Source: Zarea fungicola | Lineage: Eukaryota; Ascomycota; Sordariomycetes; Hypocreales; Cordycipitaceae | Assembly: GCA_900169235.1 (NCBI GenBank) | Contig: FWCC01000200.1 | Coordinates: 21,601-85,600 of the forward strand | Direction: 5' to 3' | DNA: 64,000 nt | Part shown: piece after piece, positions 11,083-22,801 of the stretch | How positions within the stretch are numbered: the first letter of the stretch is position 1 | Layout: every line of letters starts with the position of its first letter | Program-made: the position numbers and the translations under genes | The notes under the pieces: model-generated | The model's input: the letters and a program-made list of their open reading frames with translations, nothing else | What the model was told of the DNA's origin: nothing | Database searches by the model: none

Positions 11083-11850
11083 ATCATTACATTGGGTACC
11101 TGGTAGGCAGGTGGGGACTTCCTTGATTCCTGAGTAGTCATTGCCGGCATGTGATTGTGTCCAGTCTCGCCTTACAGCAACACACCACCACAAGCCAAAA
11201 TAGCCTGCAAAGCAGACCACTCACCGAGGACCTAGCAAAACCCCTCTCTTTATCATCCAATCTTCATCCGATCCGGCCCTCCTTCATCGAGCGGGATCAT
11301 ACCAACCTCACACGCTGCCACGCACAATACCACCACTACCAATACAGGCAGAAGAAAGCCACCTGCCAATCGAACAGTGCGGGGGACTCAACGCTCCCGC
11401 AGCCAAGACATTTGGAGAACAAAAAGCAAAAGCCCCGCGGCTGCCTTGCATTCACTTGTAATCCTTCTTCTTTTCCCCCTTGACTCGTTTTACATCATTG
11501 CTTAGATGCCTTCTTCCTCCGCTGCTCTTACCATTCACTGGAGTCAGCCCCCTCTCGCGCCAGGCTTGAACCACACCAATATCTGACACTGGCGGCGCCC
11601 AGCCTCGAATAACGGAGTCCATCCGCGTAAGAAAACTTGCGTTGCAGCACAAGAAAAAAGCAATTTCCCCGTCTACTCTTTACATTGTCTTAGAGTCGTG
11701 CGACGCAGAGCTGCATTTGGCAGAGCGGCCTCCACAAACTGCCAGGCAAAGCTTCGCTTACACGCTTGGAAAAGAAGAAGTACCTGCGAGGCGCATCCAA
11801 TGCCGAGCTCCTCCCGCCCACGACTATTGCTTCAACCTTTGCTTTCCATC

Positions 11851-12588
11851 ATGGCGCTGCTTAATCCAGTTTACGTCCTTTTCGTGCCCTTTTTGTTCGT
11901 CGTCACGGTGCCCATGGCCCTGTTCGCCGGTGTGACCACAACTTTGGCGTTTTCAGTTCTCATCTGCCGAGGCATCATTGTATACCTGGACTTGGCGCTT
12001 TCATATGTGAACCGCTCCATCCACGGTTTCAAGGTTCCATCGCATCTGCATCAAGCTGCCGCACGCAGTGACCCTCCATCTCCTACACCTTCATATCTCG
12101 CCCTCCGGCGTCGCCGTCGCAGGCCCAGCTCCGTCAGCATCCTGTCTGGCGGCACTGTCACACCCGTCACCGACGTGGGCTTGGGCCTGACTCCCAGCAT
12201 TGGTCCGGAACGTGACTATGAGGGCCTTGGTGGCTGGCGAGTCGGTGACGATGATATATGGACCACCATTAATTCTAGGCTCGAGCTGCCGCAGCACAGC
12301 CGACATCATCACCGTTCCGCCTCTGGCGGCGGGGCCACCACGCCTGGCGAAGGAGGCTACCTGATGATGAAGCGACGCACCCGGAGCCCCGAAACAAAGG
12401 CTAGCAAGGTGTCTGTGACAGCAGGGCCGGCATCTCCCAACAGCTCAAGGGTAAGGACTCCGTCTGCCTCTCGAGTTGGCTTTGGATCATCAACAGCTTA
12501 TCAAGATGGGGGATACTTTTCGCTCGTCATGTCACCTAAGACAGCCGCCAAGATGGCTTCCAAGAAGCCTCCAGCGCAGCATATTTAA
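11851..12588 (+). CDS. Small membrane protein with disordered basic tail, function unknown
   Basis: An intron-free frame of 245 aa from ATG 11851, which has a good context (ATCATGGCG); the frame is open further upstream but without another ATG. The first 50 or so residues are strongly hydrophobic (VLFVPFLFVVTVPMALFAGV, then a second stretch ending near LDLALSYV), giving two probable membrane segments. The rest is Ser/Pro/Arg-rich and disordered, with RRRRRR, HSRHHHR and several SP/TP sites that could be phosphorylated. No domain is recognised. The layout suggests an endomembrane protein with a cytosolic tail; that is inference. Confidence 0.7.
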   Translation: MALLNPVYVLFVPFLFVVTVPMALFAGVTTTLAFSVLICRGIIVYLDLALSYVNRSIHGFKVPSHLHQAAARSDPPSPTPSYLALRRRRRRPSSVSILSGGTVTPVTDVGLGLTPSIGPERDYEGLGGWRVGDDDIWTTINSRLELPQHSRHHHRSASGGGATTPGEGGYLMMKRRTRSPETKASKVSVTAGPASPNSSRVRTPSASRVGFGSSTAYQDGGYFSLVMSPKTAAKMASKKPPAQHI

Positions 12589-13055
12589 TGAAGGAATATG
12601 ACACTTGTGCTGCACCATACAAGTTTTATGAAGTTATGAAGGAACAGACAAACATGAAAATGAAGGCAAAATCCGGTTTTACGGAAAAGTGTCAAATGAA
12701 GCTAATAATCAGCCTCGATTGCTCCATTTGGGGTATGACATGTAATATTTACTTGTATACTATTACCTTGCCTGCTTACATGGCTGGCATGGACACACTG
12801 TAAACATTGTCCTTATATAGCCTCATACAATTACTTGTACACAGCAATCACAACTGACCGATTTGGTCTGGTAACTTTTGCAGCTGTGACCGAAGAGAAT
12901 ATACGTATGTTCATGATCAAATTGGGTATTTCCAGAAACTCAAAACAAAACAAGAAACAGTATTCCACGCTTACTCCAAAGACACCAAAAGAATCCAAAA
13001 TATGCGTCTCATCCTCATCATGCATACAGCCTCCTCCTCCTCCTGCTCTTTCGAT
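12589..13055. other. Convergent intergenic region
   Basis: This lies between the convergent ends of the membrane-protein gene and SPC24. It is AT-rich, with nothing beyond probable 3' UTRs and termination regions. Confidence 0.5.
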
Positions 13056-13758
13056 TTATAGCGTCTTCCAAAAGTAATTCGCATAAAAGTATCGCGAAAA
13101 CTTCTTTTCCATATTCACGACATGCACATCCCCTTTGCGGTCATTTCGAACAACGGCCCTCGCCCACTCGCCGTCTTTTTCATCCCGTTCTATGTCAACC
13201 CCCAAACTGCGATACACCCGCAGTCGCAGCAGCACCTCATCATCCACAAAGTCACGCCGGCGGGCATTGACGTCGCCCTCGACGCCTTGCAGCTCCAGTT
13301 CCTGCAGCCGCGCCGCCAGGTCGGCCGCCTGCAGCGCGGTGCGCTCTGCCTCTGCCTCGGCGTCGCTCGCGGCCTTGGCGGTGCGAAACTTGTGCGAGTC
13401 GAGCGCTGTGATCGTGGACGCGTGGTCGGCCGACGAATGCGAGGCGATGAGCGCCTCGTGCTGGCCGGCGAGGGTGTTGAGCTGGCGGGATAGCTTTTTC
13501 AAGGACGATTCGACTTCGCGCATGCGGAGGTCGCGCGCTTGCTGCAGTGTGGAGAGGGATTCGCTGATGCGGGCGACGGCGAGCTTATCGGGGTCAATGT
13601 TGAAATTGTTGACTGTGTGCTCAATGAGCTATTGAACAGGAAAATTTTTCAACCGAATTAGTTATTTATTTATTTTCTTTCATTTTGGACGGTGCTAGGT
13701 GTCTAATTCGCGATGCACAAATAAAACATACCGTGGCTGGACTCTCTGCGAGCAACAT
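13056..13758 (-). CDS. SPC24: Kinetochore protein Spc24 (Ndc80 complex)
   Basis: Two proposed exons, 13758-13732 and 13628-13056, give about 199 aa. Exon 1 is only nine codons (MLLAESPAT); the second starts [16 protein letters not shown]. Residues 20-130 form a charged coiled coil ([19 protein letters not shown] and so on). The C-terminal globular domain has the conserved run [10 protein letters not shown], then [11 protein letters not shown] and [12 protein letters not shown], characteristic of fungal Spc24. With Spc25, Ndc80 and Nuf2 it forms the four-subunit complex joining kinetochores to microtubules; Spc24-Spc25 is the kinetochore-facing end. The frame is open upstream of the chosen ATG but only from a non-ATG codon, so 13758 is preferred. 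The gene is divergent from FIS1. Confidence 0.9.
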
Positions 13759-14530
13759 CTTGGTCGATTTGTTGTTGGCGGCCGGTGTCGCGTGTAAATG
13801 GTTCGACTGTACAATGTACGTATCGAGCAAGTGTTTTGTGATTCTGGAAAAGAAAACAGTGTATGGCGGTTTTCTTGCGACAGCTCGCGAGTTTGCCTTC
13901 GCCGATTTAATTGAATTTCTGTCGAAGGAGGAGTCCAATGTCTAGATGTGTGTCTGACGCCCAAGGTGGAGCCTTTCGAAACCAAACATAAAGTCGCGTC
14001 GGCCAGGTGACAATTCATCTTAACAGCTTTTGGTGCCGCCCCACATGCATAATAAAGTGCACCTGGCTGATGTCATGGGCCTGATTTCATGCCTCGTTCG
14101 CAAACGTAAGATTGTACTCTGTATTCTTACGACGACTAATTAAATTGGTTATTGTCCAATATATATATATATATATATCTGTCAGTACTCTATAGCAAAA
14201 TTATTTTGCTCCTGGGTAAGTTTACTGAAGCTTTTGATTTTGGGCCGTGCCTTGCCGCTGTGTGGGTACAAGGGAAACGTCATACGCCACATGTGCACCC
14301 GCCACAATTCCGCCACTGGCCCAAAGCTCAAGTTCAACCGCAAGCCAGCTCTTCATCGCAAGAACCCGTCCATCTGTCTCTTTTCGCAAACCTGGAAACG
14401 TCCATTTCATTCTTCAACGACAAAACCCCTACCAGCCCATATTCGAGCCGTTTACCTGTTGATTCGATTTCATTCGTCTCGTCCTTCCCGTACAATACAC
14501 ACAGGCTTTGACAGCCCCCGCACCACCGAA
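13759..14530. promoter_or_regulatory. Divergent SPC24/FIS1 intergenic promoter region
   Basis: This 772-bp stretch between two outward-facing start codons should hold both promoters. It includes an (AT)10 microsatellite at 14159-14178. No specific operator can be named from sequence alone. Confidence 0.45.
14159..14178. repeat. (AT)10 microsatellite
   Basis: Ten perfect AT dinucleotides lie about 350 bp upstream of the FIS1 start codon. Length polymorphism between strains is likely. Confidence 0.9.
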
Positions 14531-15313
14531 ATGGTTGCTGAGCTTCCCTGTGAGTAGACCGATGACGATATAATCGCAAGCTTTTTCTTTCTTTGCAGCT
14601 TTGGATATGTTTCACAGAATGCTGACAAATTCATCAGATGCACTTGATGCGGAAACGTTAGTCTGAGTCTCACCCCCAATCTCCGATATACACATATATG
14701 CTTTTATTTCTTCGATCGTACGCCAACGGGTACAATTATGCTAACACATCTCTCTTTTGGAACACACCAGGCCTCTCAACGCTGCAGAGCTCAAGGTCCT
14801 GCGATCGCAATACGAAAAAGAAGGTGACATGGTAGGAGTCCAAACAAAGTTTAACTACGCTTGGGTACGTACAGAAATCCCTCCGCTTCCTCAGCACGCA
14901 TCCCCTGCCAAGATAAAGAGCCTGGGCCTGTCATACATTCATTCTGCACATTAACTAACATGTCCTTGTCCCAAAAACAATAGGGCCTCGTCAAGTCCAC
15001 AAACCGCGGCGACCAGCAGCTCGGCGTCCAGCTCCTCTCCGAAATCTTCCGCGTCTCCCCGGAGCGCCGCCGCGAATGCCTCTACTACCTCGCCCTCGGC
15101 AACTACAAGCTCGGCAGCTACGGCGAGGCCCGCCGGTACAACGACCTGCTCCTCGACAAGGAGCCTGCCAACCTGCAGGCCGCCAACCTGCGCCAGCTCA
15201 TCGACGACAAGGTAGCCAAGGAAGGGCTCCTCGGCGTCGCCATTCTCAGCGGCGTCGGTCTGGTTGCTGGCGTCGTCGGTGCCTTTGTCATGAAGAATGC
15301 CAGAAAGAGGTGA
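14531..15313 (+). CDS. FIS1: Mitochondrial fission 1 protein Fis1
   Basis: Four proposed exons, 14531-14549, 14638-14656, 14771-14864 and 14984-15313, give about 153 aa, the usual length of fungal Fis1. The first two exons are each only 19 nt (MVAELP, then YALDAET across junctions). The cytosolic part has the two TPR-like repeats, including [30 protein letters not shown] and [20 protein letters not shown]. The C-terminus has one membrane segment ([20 protein letters not shown]) followed by KNARKR, typical of a tail-anchored outer mitochondrial membrane protein. Fis1 recruits the dynamin Dnm1 through adaptors to divide mitochondria and peroxisomes. Downstream it converges on the septin gene. 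Confidence 0.95.
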
Positions 15314-16313
15314 AAAAAAAACTTTAATAGAATAATAATTCAAGAGTTTTCGAGCAAGGCACAAAATTCAGCAACGTCCAAAACAAAGTTAAACTGAACG
15401 GGCTTTAAAAAACGAGCAAAGGTTTTAGACGTCTTGTCTTTATCATTGGTGGGCAAAGGCCCCCATGTGAACAATACAACAGTGCGGGTTCACTGCGTGC
15501 GGAGAAGCAAAAATCCCTCCTCCTTATCGTTATTGTACTTTTTTTCTTCTACTTCGTACAAATATGGCAAGAAGCAAGATTTGGGGAAAATATGCAATCA
15601 CTCGTGCGAGGGCATATAGAATTGCCAAAGAGAAATGATCAATATAGGTTATCAATGACATTAAAACGAACTAAAGAAAAAAGAATAGCAAATGACTGAT
15701 CGCACCAAGAAATAAACAAACGGCGTCCGGTATGGAGGCTAAAAGTACACTGGCTCAACTCCAACATCTAAAGTACAAAACTTCCCACTAATGAGTCAGG
15801 GCGTGTTGATAAAACAGTCAATTTCGTTGTACTAGATTATAAAAGGAAACCATAAGTGCGCAACGTCAGTGACAAACAACAACCAATTCGCCAAGAAGAC
15901 AACCCTCAAATGAAAGCAAACCTGTCCTCCAAGATCTTTAGTCAACCGTTTGCGGCAGCTCGGAAGCAAGAACAAGTTTTCAACACAGAGAACATCATTG
16001 GTATCAACCAGTTACCATGGCTCCTGGTCTTTCGCGTTTCCTTCCTCGCCTGTCTGCGCCTATTTGGCACTGCATGACTATTCAGTAAAAACACTTTTCC
16101 TTCAAACCATTCCTGCAACAATGGTATTTTTCGGTTGACAAATTAGATACGGAGTCGTAATTAAAGTAGAAGCGGGCCTGAAGAGGTGATAAAAAACTAA
16201 GCATATAAGGAAATGTGTGGCGTAGAGCCTGTGCTGCCCAAAGCATCATGGTACTCAGACATGGTCGTACAGAGAGCAAGTCATCATCGAAGCAGAGCTC
16301 GAGTACCGACAGT
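15314..16313. other. Convergent intergenic region, 1 kb
   Basis: It lies between the convergent 3' ends of FIS1 and the septin gene. It is AT-rich, with no supported ORF or RNA gene; probably two 3' UTRs and spacer. Confidence 0.5.
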
Positions 16314-18556
16314 TTATCGCAGAGAGAAACCCTTGCGCTTGCCTTCCTTCTCGAGGGGGCGGCCGCTTTCGATGCGCTGCTTCTTATCCTCAAGCTCTAG
16401 GCGTTGGCGGTCGAGCTGCTCCTTCATCTCGCGGTGGCGGGCATACAGCTCCTCTTCTGATTGCTTGAGCTTACTCTCCTTCTCCTGCACCTTCTGCTGG
16501 AAAACCATCTTCATTTCAGCCTCCATCTTGGCAAGTTTCTGCTCGTGTAGGGCCCGCTCCTCCTCCTGCTTGACAGCAGGGTTAACCTCCTTGAAGACGC
16601 TGGGGTCCTGAGAAACACCCATAGCAATAAGCTTGTCGGTACGGTAGTTCTCGTAGAGCGTATTGTTTGTGTGCTCCTTGAGCTCCTCCATATGGGTACG
16701 AATGAGCATCTGGCGCAGCTTGACAAAGTCACAGTGCTCTTCGTTATCAACCTCGATGATGCCCCATGGGTACTGACGACCGCGAACGGCACGTCCATCA
16801 GGAGTCTTGATCTCATTGGTGGCGCCAACAACAGCGAAGGGGACCTTGGACATGATCTCGTTGTTCTCGGCAATGGTCTCCTCATCGTCGAGCTCGTATC
16901 TGGGACCTTCGAAGATCTGAATACCGTGGTGCTTGATATCGGCCAGGATCTAGAATATAAAGTTAGAATCAACGGTTGGCCAGACTTGTTTCAGTCCCAA
17001 CTTACTCTGGCCTTGAAGCTGGCAATCTCCTCATCGGTAAGTGTGTCGGACTTGGCAATCACGGGGATCAGGTTGACCTTGGTATGGAGGCGGCGCATAA
17101 CCTCGATGTCAAGGGGCTTGAGAGAGTGACCAGTGGGCTGAATGAAGAAGACACAGGCGTGAATTCTGTTGTCGACAATGTTCATTCTGTTGACCTTGTT
17201 CTCAGCATCGAGGTAGGCATCAAAACGTTGTTCAATGTTGTCGGTGATGGGGCGCCACGACTCGTCGTTGTTGACAAAGTCACCGAAGCCGGGAGTATCA
17301 ACAACAGTCAAGCGGAGGCGGACACCGGCTTCTTCAATATCGGCGCTGATAGACTGAATGGTGACAGTCTTGGGAATGATGTCGAGGCTAGGTCCCTTGC
17401 GCTCCTTGGGGGGGTAAAGGGAAGTATTGAAGAGGGTGTTGACAAGCGTGGACTTGCCCAGCCCGGATTCACCTGTACCCATGTTAGAGCTACTCAACAA
17501 CAAAACTCGTCCTTAACTTACCGACAACCATGACGTTGAAATTGAACCCCTTGCGGACACTCTTACGGTGCCACTGGTTAGGTAAGTTGGCGAATCCAAC
17601 GTAGCCGGTAAGCTTGCGTCTGACAATGTTTCTATTATCCTGCACAGGAGCAGAGCTGGGTGCATCTACAGATACAGTGTTAGAAGGGAGGTCCCCTTTG
17701 CCGATATCTGTCGGAATATCAAGCTTGCCGGTAGCAGGAGAGGCGGGTGCCATCGTGGGCGGGGAGCCACTGCCGTTGGTCGCTATTCAAAGTTGTTAGC
17801 ATATCCTCAGAATAATGCAGCGGCGTTTCATGGAAATTGAGTGAACAGGCAATGGCAATTGGAGGCTCCTGACAGGATGGGTCATTGATTTTGCGTTTGC
17901 CGGTATCTGCTGACACAACAGTGCCTATTTCGGTGTTATCCGAGCACGCGCCGTCAGAGTCGGATTTGGACAAGTCCATCGGATCTGAGTAGAGCTCATC
18001 AAACGACATTGAGTTCCAAGACCCCAGTTTAGGTGGCTCAGCCACATCTAGCATGCTCCGGAACTGTCTAACAGTCTCAGGTACTGATGCCATAACTGGG
18101 CTGGAACAAGGACGCAGAGGGCCGGAAGGGAGGCCTGTAATGCGCTGCGCAGATTGCGGCTGCTGAGTTCCAGGTTTTCGGCTATCAATTTTGGCGACCG
18201 GCTGCGGAGTCTGGTCTAGTTGAATGCTTCGGGTACGAGATTTGACTTGTTGCACAAAATCAAATGGCATCGTAGGCTATTGAAAGTACTGACAGTCTGC
18301 GACTGTGTGATGCTGCAGACGTCCCAAAAGTTTCAACCCCAAGAAAAAGTAGATGACGAAAATTGTATGTCGAACGAGCAGACGTTGTGCAGAAGGGGAA
18401 CCAGATATAAGGAGGGTGATGAGAAAAGTCGAAGGAGGCCCAACATGGTAATGCCCATTGAGACGCACATAATGCGCAAGAGCCCCTTTTGCCTTTGCGA
18501 CTGCCCACGCGACGCGAAGCAAGGCTTCAAACGAAAAAAAGAATATTCTTACCCAT
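16314..18556 (-). CDS. aspB: Septin, Cdc3/AspB class
   Basis: Proposed exons are 18556-18553, 17782-17522, 17472-17006 and 16949-16314, about 455 aa. The GTPase domain has the P-loop GESGLGKST (89-97), the G3 motif DTPGFGD (147-153) and AKSD for G4, preceded by a polybasic region (HRKSVRKGF) that binds membrane phosphoinositides. The septin unique element follows, then a long C-terminal coiled coil (from about [20 protein letters not shown]). Septins form hetero-oligomeric rods and filaments at septa, branch points and hyphal tips. Exon 1 is only ATGG; joining it to CGACCAACGG across a GTAAGA donor restores [11 protein letters not shown]. The first intron would then be about 770 nt, far longer than others here, and it contains an open frame of its own. 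If that start is wrong, the internal ATG at 17753 is the fallback. The body of the protein is certain; the first exon is not. Confidence 0.9.
17783..18552 (-). other. Long first intron of the septin gene, with a coding-like ORF
   Basis: The proposed intron has a GTAAGA donor, a GCTAACAAC branch point and a TAG acceptor. A minus-strand ATG-started frame runs from 18270 to 17719, across the acceptor in a frame different from the septin, for 183 codons. Its product is Ser/Pro/Asp-rich with no recognised domain. No clear GTRAGT donor was seen that would join it to septin exon 2 in frame. It could be an alternative first exon, an upstream ORF on an alternative transcript, or chance. Confidence 0.5.
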
Positions 18557-20174
18557 ATTTATGTATAAGGAGCGGTCGACCGTTTCTTAATGAATGGTTG
18601 GAAAGTACGGCTTCTTGTAGAAATATTAGCAACGCTCCTGTGCCGCCATGGTGCATGTGCAATGTAGGCTCTTCAGGGACGAGATTGCGGCAGGGGAAAC
18701 CGGGCAATTAGTGCATTGAGAGCAATTCTGAGTCTTGTAACAACACCGATTAGGTATCGCTAAGAAAACTATGAAGCGCGATGCCTTCGTTGGAGAGTGG
18801 CGAGGAGACAGATCGCTCGGAGGGCAGCTAACTTACGTATCAAAGGATGACAGGGTCCTAAATGATGGACACCAAGGATGACAGTCTCACCGGAACAGAG
18901 GCGTCGAGGAGAAGTTGCAAGAACGCAACTAGCAAACAAGAGAGGCAGTAGCGATGATGGCGGAAGAACGACGAAAGAAACTGACGTGAGGATCGCAGGT
19001 TCGTCTGCTAGGAGGAGAAGGAGTGACTTTTTTGGGGGGGGTCGTTCAATTGGGGGACAGGAGGTGGGATTTGTGCCTGGCTGGCAAGCCTTCTGCAAGT
19101 ACGCAGCGCACAGCGGGTAGCCAGCACGCGCAGACCTGTGTTTGGGCGTTTGGACCCGGCTTAAGTGGCACCTGGCAAAAGGGGGTTTGTGCGAGGCTAG
19201 CCTTGATTGGCTTAGCGCTCTCAGGGGGCGAGTGGGCTGGCTCTCTGAAAGCTCAACGGCAACTTTTAACTGGAGTGGATTTCCAGTTTGCAGACTTCCA
19301 GTAGGCTCTCCTTGTTGGTATTATCACCTCTGCCACCGACTGACACCTGGCAACCCTGGCTTATTAGGTACAAGCCCGTGAGTGCAGTACTGCTTTGTAG
19401 GATTCTGGGCGAGAACGGAGCAGTACAAGTTCTAGCAGCACGCAATGCCCTACAGAGAGGTACCAATGCAGTATGAAGAGCCTCTCCATCCGAGACCTTG
19501 TCCCAAGCTCCTGAGGCAAGTGTCGGTCGGCATGCGGCTCCTTTTTCTTTTCCCGCTGAGATGACTTAATTTAGCGAACGTTGTATTCCTGGCACAGTAC
19601 TACAACCTCGGAGCAAACCTGTTGCCAAATTCCCTAACATGATCATTCATTATGTTTGTTACAGTCAGCGACCCGACACTACCTACCTACTTACTGGATG
19701 GTAACTAGTTCAGATGGGGCTCGGTAACTGCAGCCACGCCAGATATTGCTGTACAGTAGCTCTATTTCCAACAGGGGATGGCTGATAATTAAAACTTTTG
19801 AGTTCTCCTAACTCCTTAATAGAACCCCGACCCTGCACCAAAGGTCATTGTTGGCACTGGGTATTCAGTGATGAGCTGGCAAAAATTTCGTTTTTTCCTT
19901 TTGTTCTTGACTGAATGGACTAAAAGTGCTTTTTAATGGCCGATAGGTAAAAGGGGCCAAGCATGATCTCACTACTGTGCAGATGCAAAAGCAAAACTGG
20001 TTCTTGTTCGTTCTCCTATTCCTCTCTCTCTGATCGCCTTTGGTTAGTCTTCCCTACTGGTACATGCAGTGTGTCATATCTGGACAGAGTCTCCACAAAC
20101 AACGGCCCTCATTTCGGTGGCCAGGCATTGCCTTCTGCTGTTGAAACTAATGGGCTACTGGCAGGAGTAAAGGT

Positions 20175-20193
20175 TTATTATTATTATTATTAT
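20175..20193. repeat. (TTA)6 microsatellite
   Basis: About six perfect TTA units, in gene-free DNA. Confidence 0.85.
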
Positions 20194-20260
20194 TTCAGCT
20201 CAAGATGTTTGAACCACCGGCGCCCGATTGCGCATTCCCGGCCTGCCCCGGACCTGCTAG

Positions 20261-20284
20261 GCGGGTTGGCGGGTTGGCGGGTTT
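20261..20284. repeat. Three direct copies of an 8-bp unit (GCGGGTTG)
   Basis: Units at 20261, 20269 and 20277, the last ending in T instead of G. They lie in otherwise unremarkable gene-free DNA, about 0.7 kb beyond the 3' end of the ferrochelatase gene. Confidence 0.85.
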
Positions 20285-20970
20285 CCCCCAGTCCTGTGTG
20301 GGCGCTCTGGCCAGATTTTAGCCCACGGGTTCCACTGTTCTCTTGCAGCCAAGTCATAATAGCAAGCAACTGGCTGTGGCGCGCGCTACCAAATGTGTTT
20401 GCTACGCTCACCTAGTTTTGTTATGGCGACCGTACGAATCGGACACCATGCATCTGAAGATGGATGCAGCCATAATTATGGGCTGTCTATTTGAATACGA
20501 GAATCATTCGTATTTCAATGCAGCAACGCTGCTACCAGAGATATGCGAGGACTCTTGCATTCACTGCCTAGCTAGCTCATCCGCCACTGCGCTTCTATTC
20601 AAGCTTGGTAGTTTGTTTCTAGTACTGTTGCTTTCCTGCCAGTCAGGAAGCACTACTGGGCAGGTCAGTACTTAAGCGACAATATATCGGCGAAAAACCA
20701 CCACACATCCCCTCGCAATGGCCAGAACGCGACACGAAAGGGGCAAGGATTAGAACAATAAAATAAACACATTAACAGAATAGCAAGGTGACGATGCACC
20801 TAGTATTGTACATCCAATAGTGCTGTAGGGTAACCTCAATGACAATAGGTCACATTGGCCAAGCCATAATCCTCAGCCACGATAAAGCAATCATTTTGAG
20901 CCAAATTATAATAGGAGATTGTTAAAGTCCACACCTAAAGCGGCTGTATGATACAGTGTTTCCTTCTCAC

Positions 20971-22330
<1,360 letters not shown>

Positions 22331-22801
22331 CTCAATCTGACAATTGCACTTCGTCAACAGCAAGTTGCAATTTCAAAGGCGTGTAGCGAAACAAGTTGCA
22401 CAGGTCTTGTGCGTGGTCGATTCAGAGCTTGTCTTGCTGGCCCGGCGATCAAAGAAGCCGATGGCTAGCGCCGAGCTGCCGAATGAGTTGCAGTTTACCG
22501 GGTACCTTGGTGTAGGCAGAGCCATTGGTGTCGGCCTAGGTAGCCTCTAACTCACACAGTGGCCAATGGTTGTGCTCGTAATAATCAGGTAATAATGAGA
22601 TCATGTGATGTCGTGTGGAATCGCGCGACCACTGACCTGGCTCTCAGCAGCGCGTTTCGTGCCTGGAACTAGGCAGCATTCACGGACCCACTCGCTCAAG
22701 CTTCAGAGAGTTCATTGCTGGGTTCTCTTATAACTGTCCCCGTGCTTGTCCAATGTGCGTGTCATCGTCGCCTCTGAATCCAATTTACCAAGACTGAAAT
22801 A
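22331..22801. promoter_or_regulatory. Divergent HEM15/KU70 promoter region
   Basis: This 471-bp stretch separates two outward-facing start codons, so it should carry both promoters. No regulatory motif can be assigned with confidence. Confidence 0.5.

Larger units (their letters stand above)
9855..11850. other. Intergenic region of 2 kb
   Basis: It lies between the divergent starts at 9854 and 11851. It holds an AT-rich block (about 10090-10900) with a doubtful minus-strand ORF, a run of 11 G at 11072-11082, and a long, probably transcribed leader ahead of the gene at 11851. No known domain was seen. Confidence 0.45.
18557..20970. other. Intergenic region, 2.4 kb
   Basis: It lies between the septin start and the ferrochelatase end. 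It holds the septin promoter and leader, a (TTA)n microsatellite near 20175-20193, and a triple GCGGGTTG direct repeat at 20261-20284. No gene is supported; open frames are short and overlapping. Confidence 0.5.

Noticed and set aside
13666..13938. Longer N-terminus for Spc24 extending to 13938
   Set aside because: The extension starts at a non-ATG codon and is not part of the family's usual N-terminus; the ATG at 13758 gives MLLAESPAT joined to the conserved second exon.
16671..17533. Plus-strand frames of 152 and 185 codons over the septin
   Set aside because: They are antisense to exons with intact GTPase motifs and have no features of their own.
18220..18711. 163-codon plus-strand frame upstream of the septin
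   Set aside because: It starts without a convincing ATG, is Cys/Arg-rich noise, and is antisense to the septin's first intron and leader.
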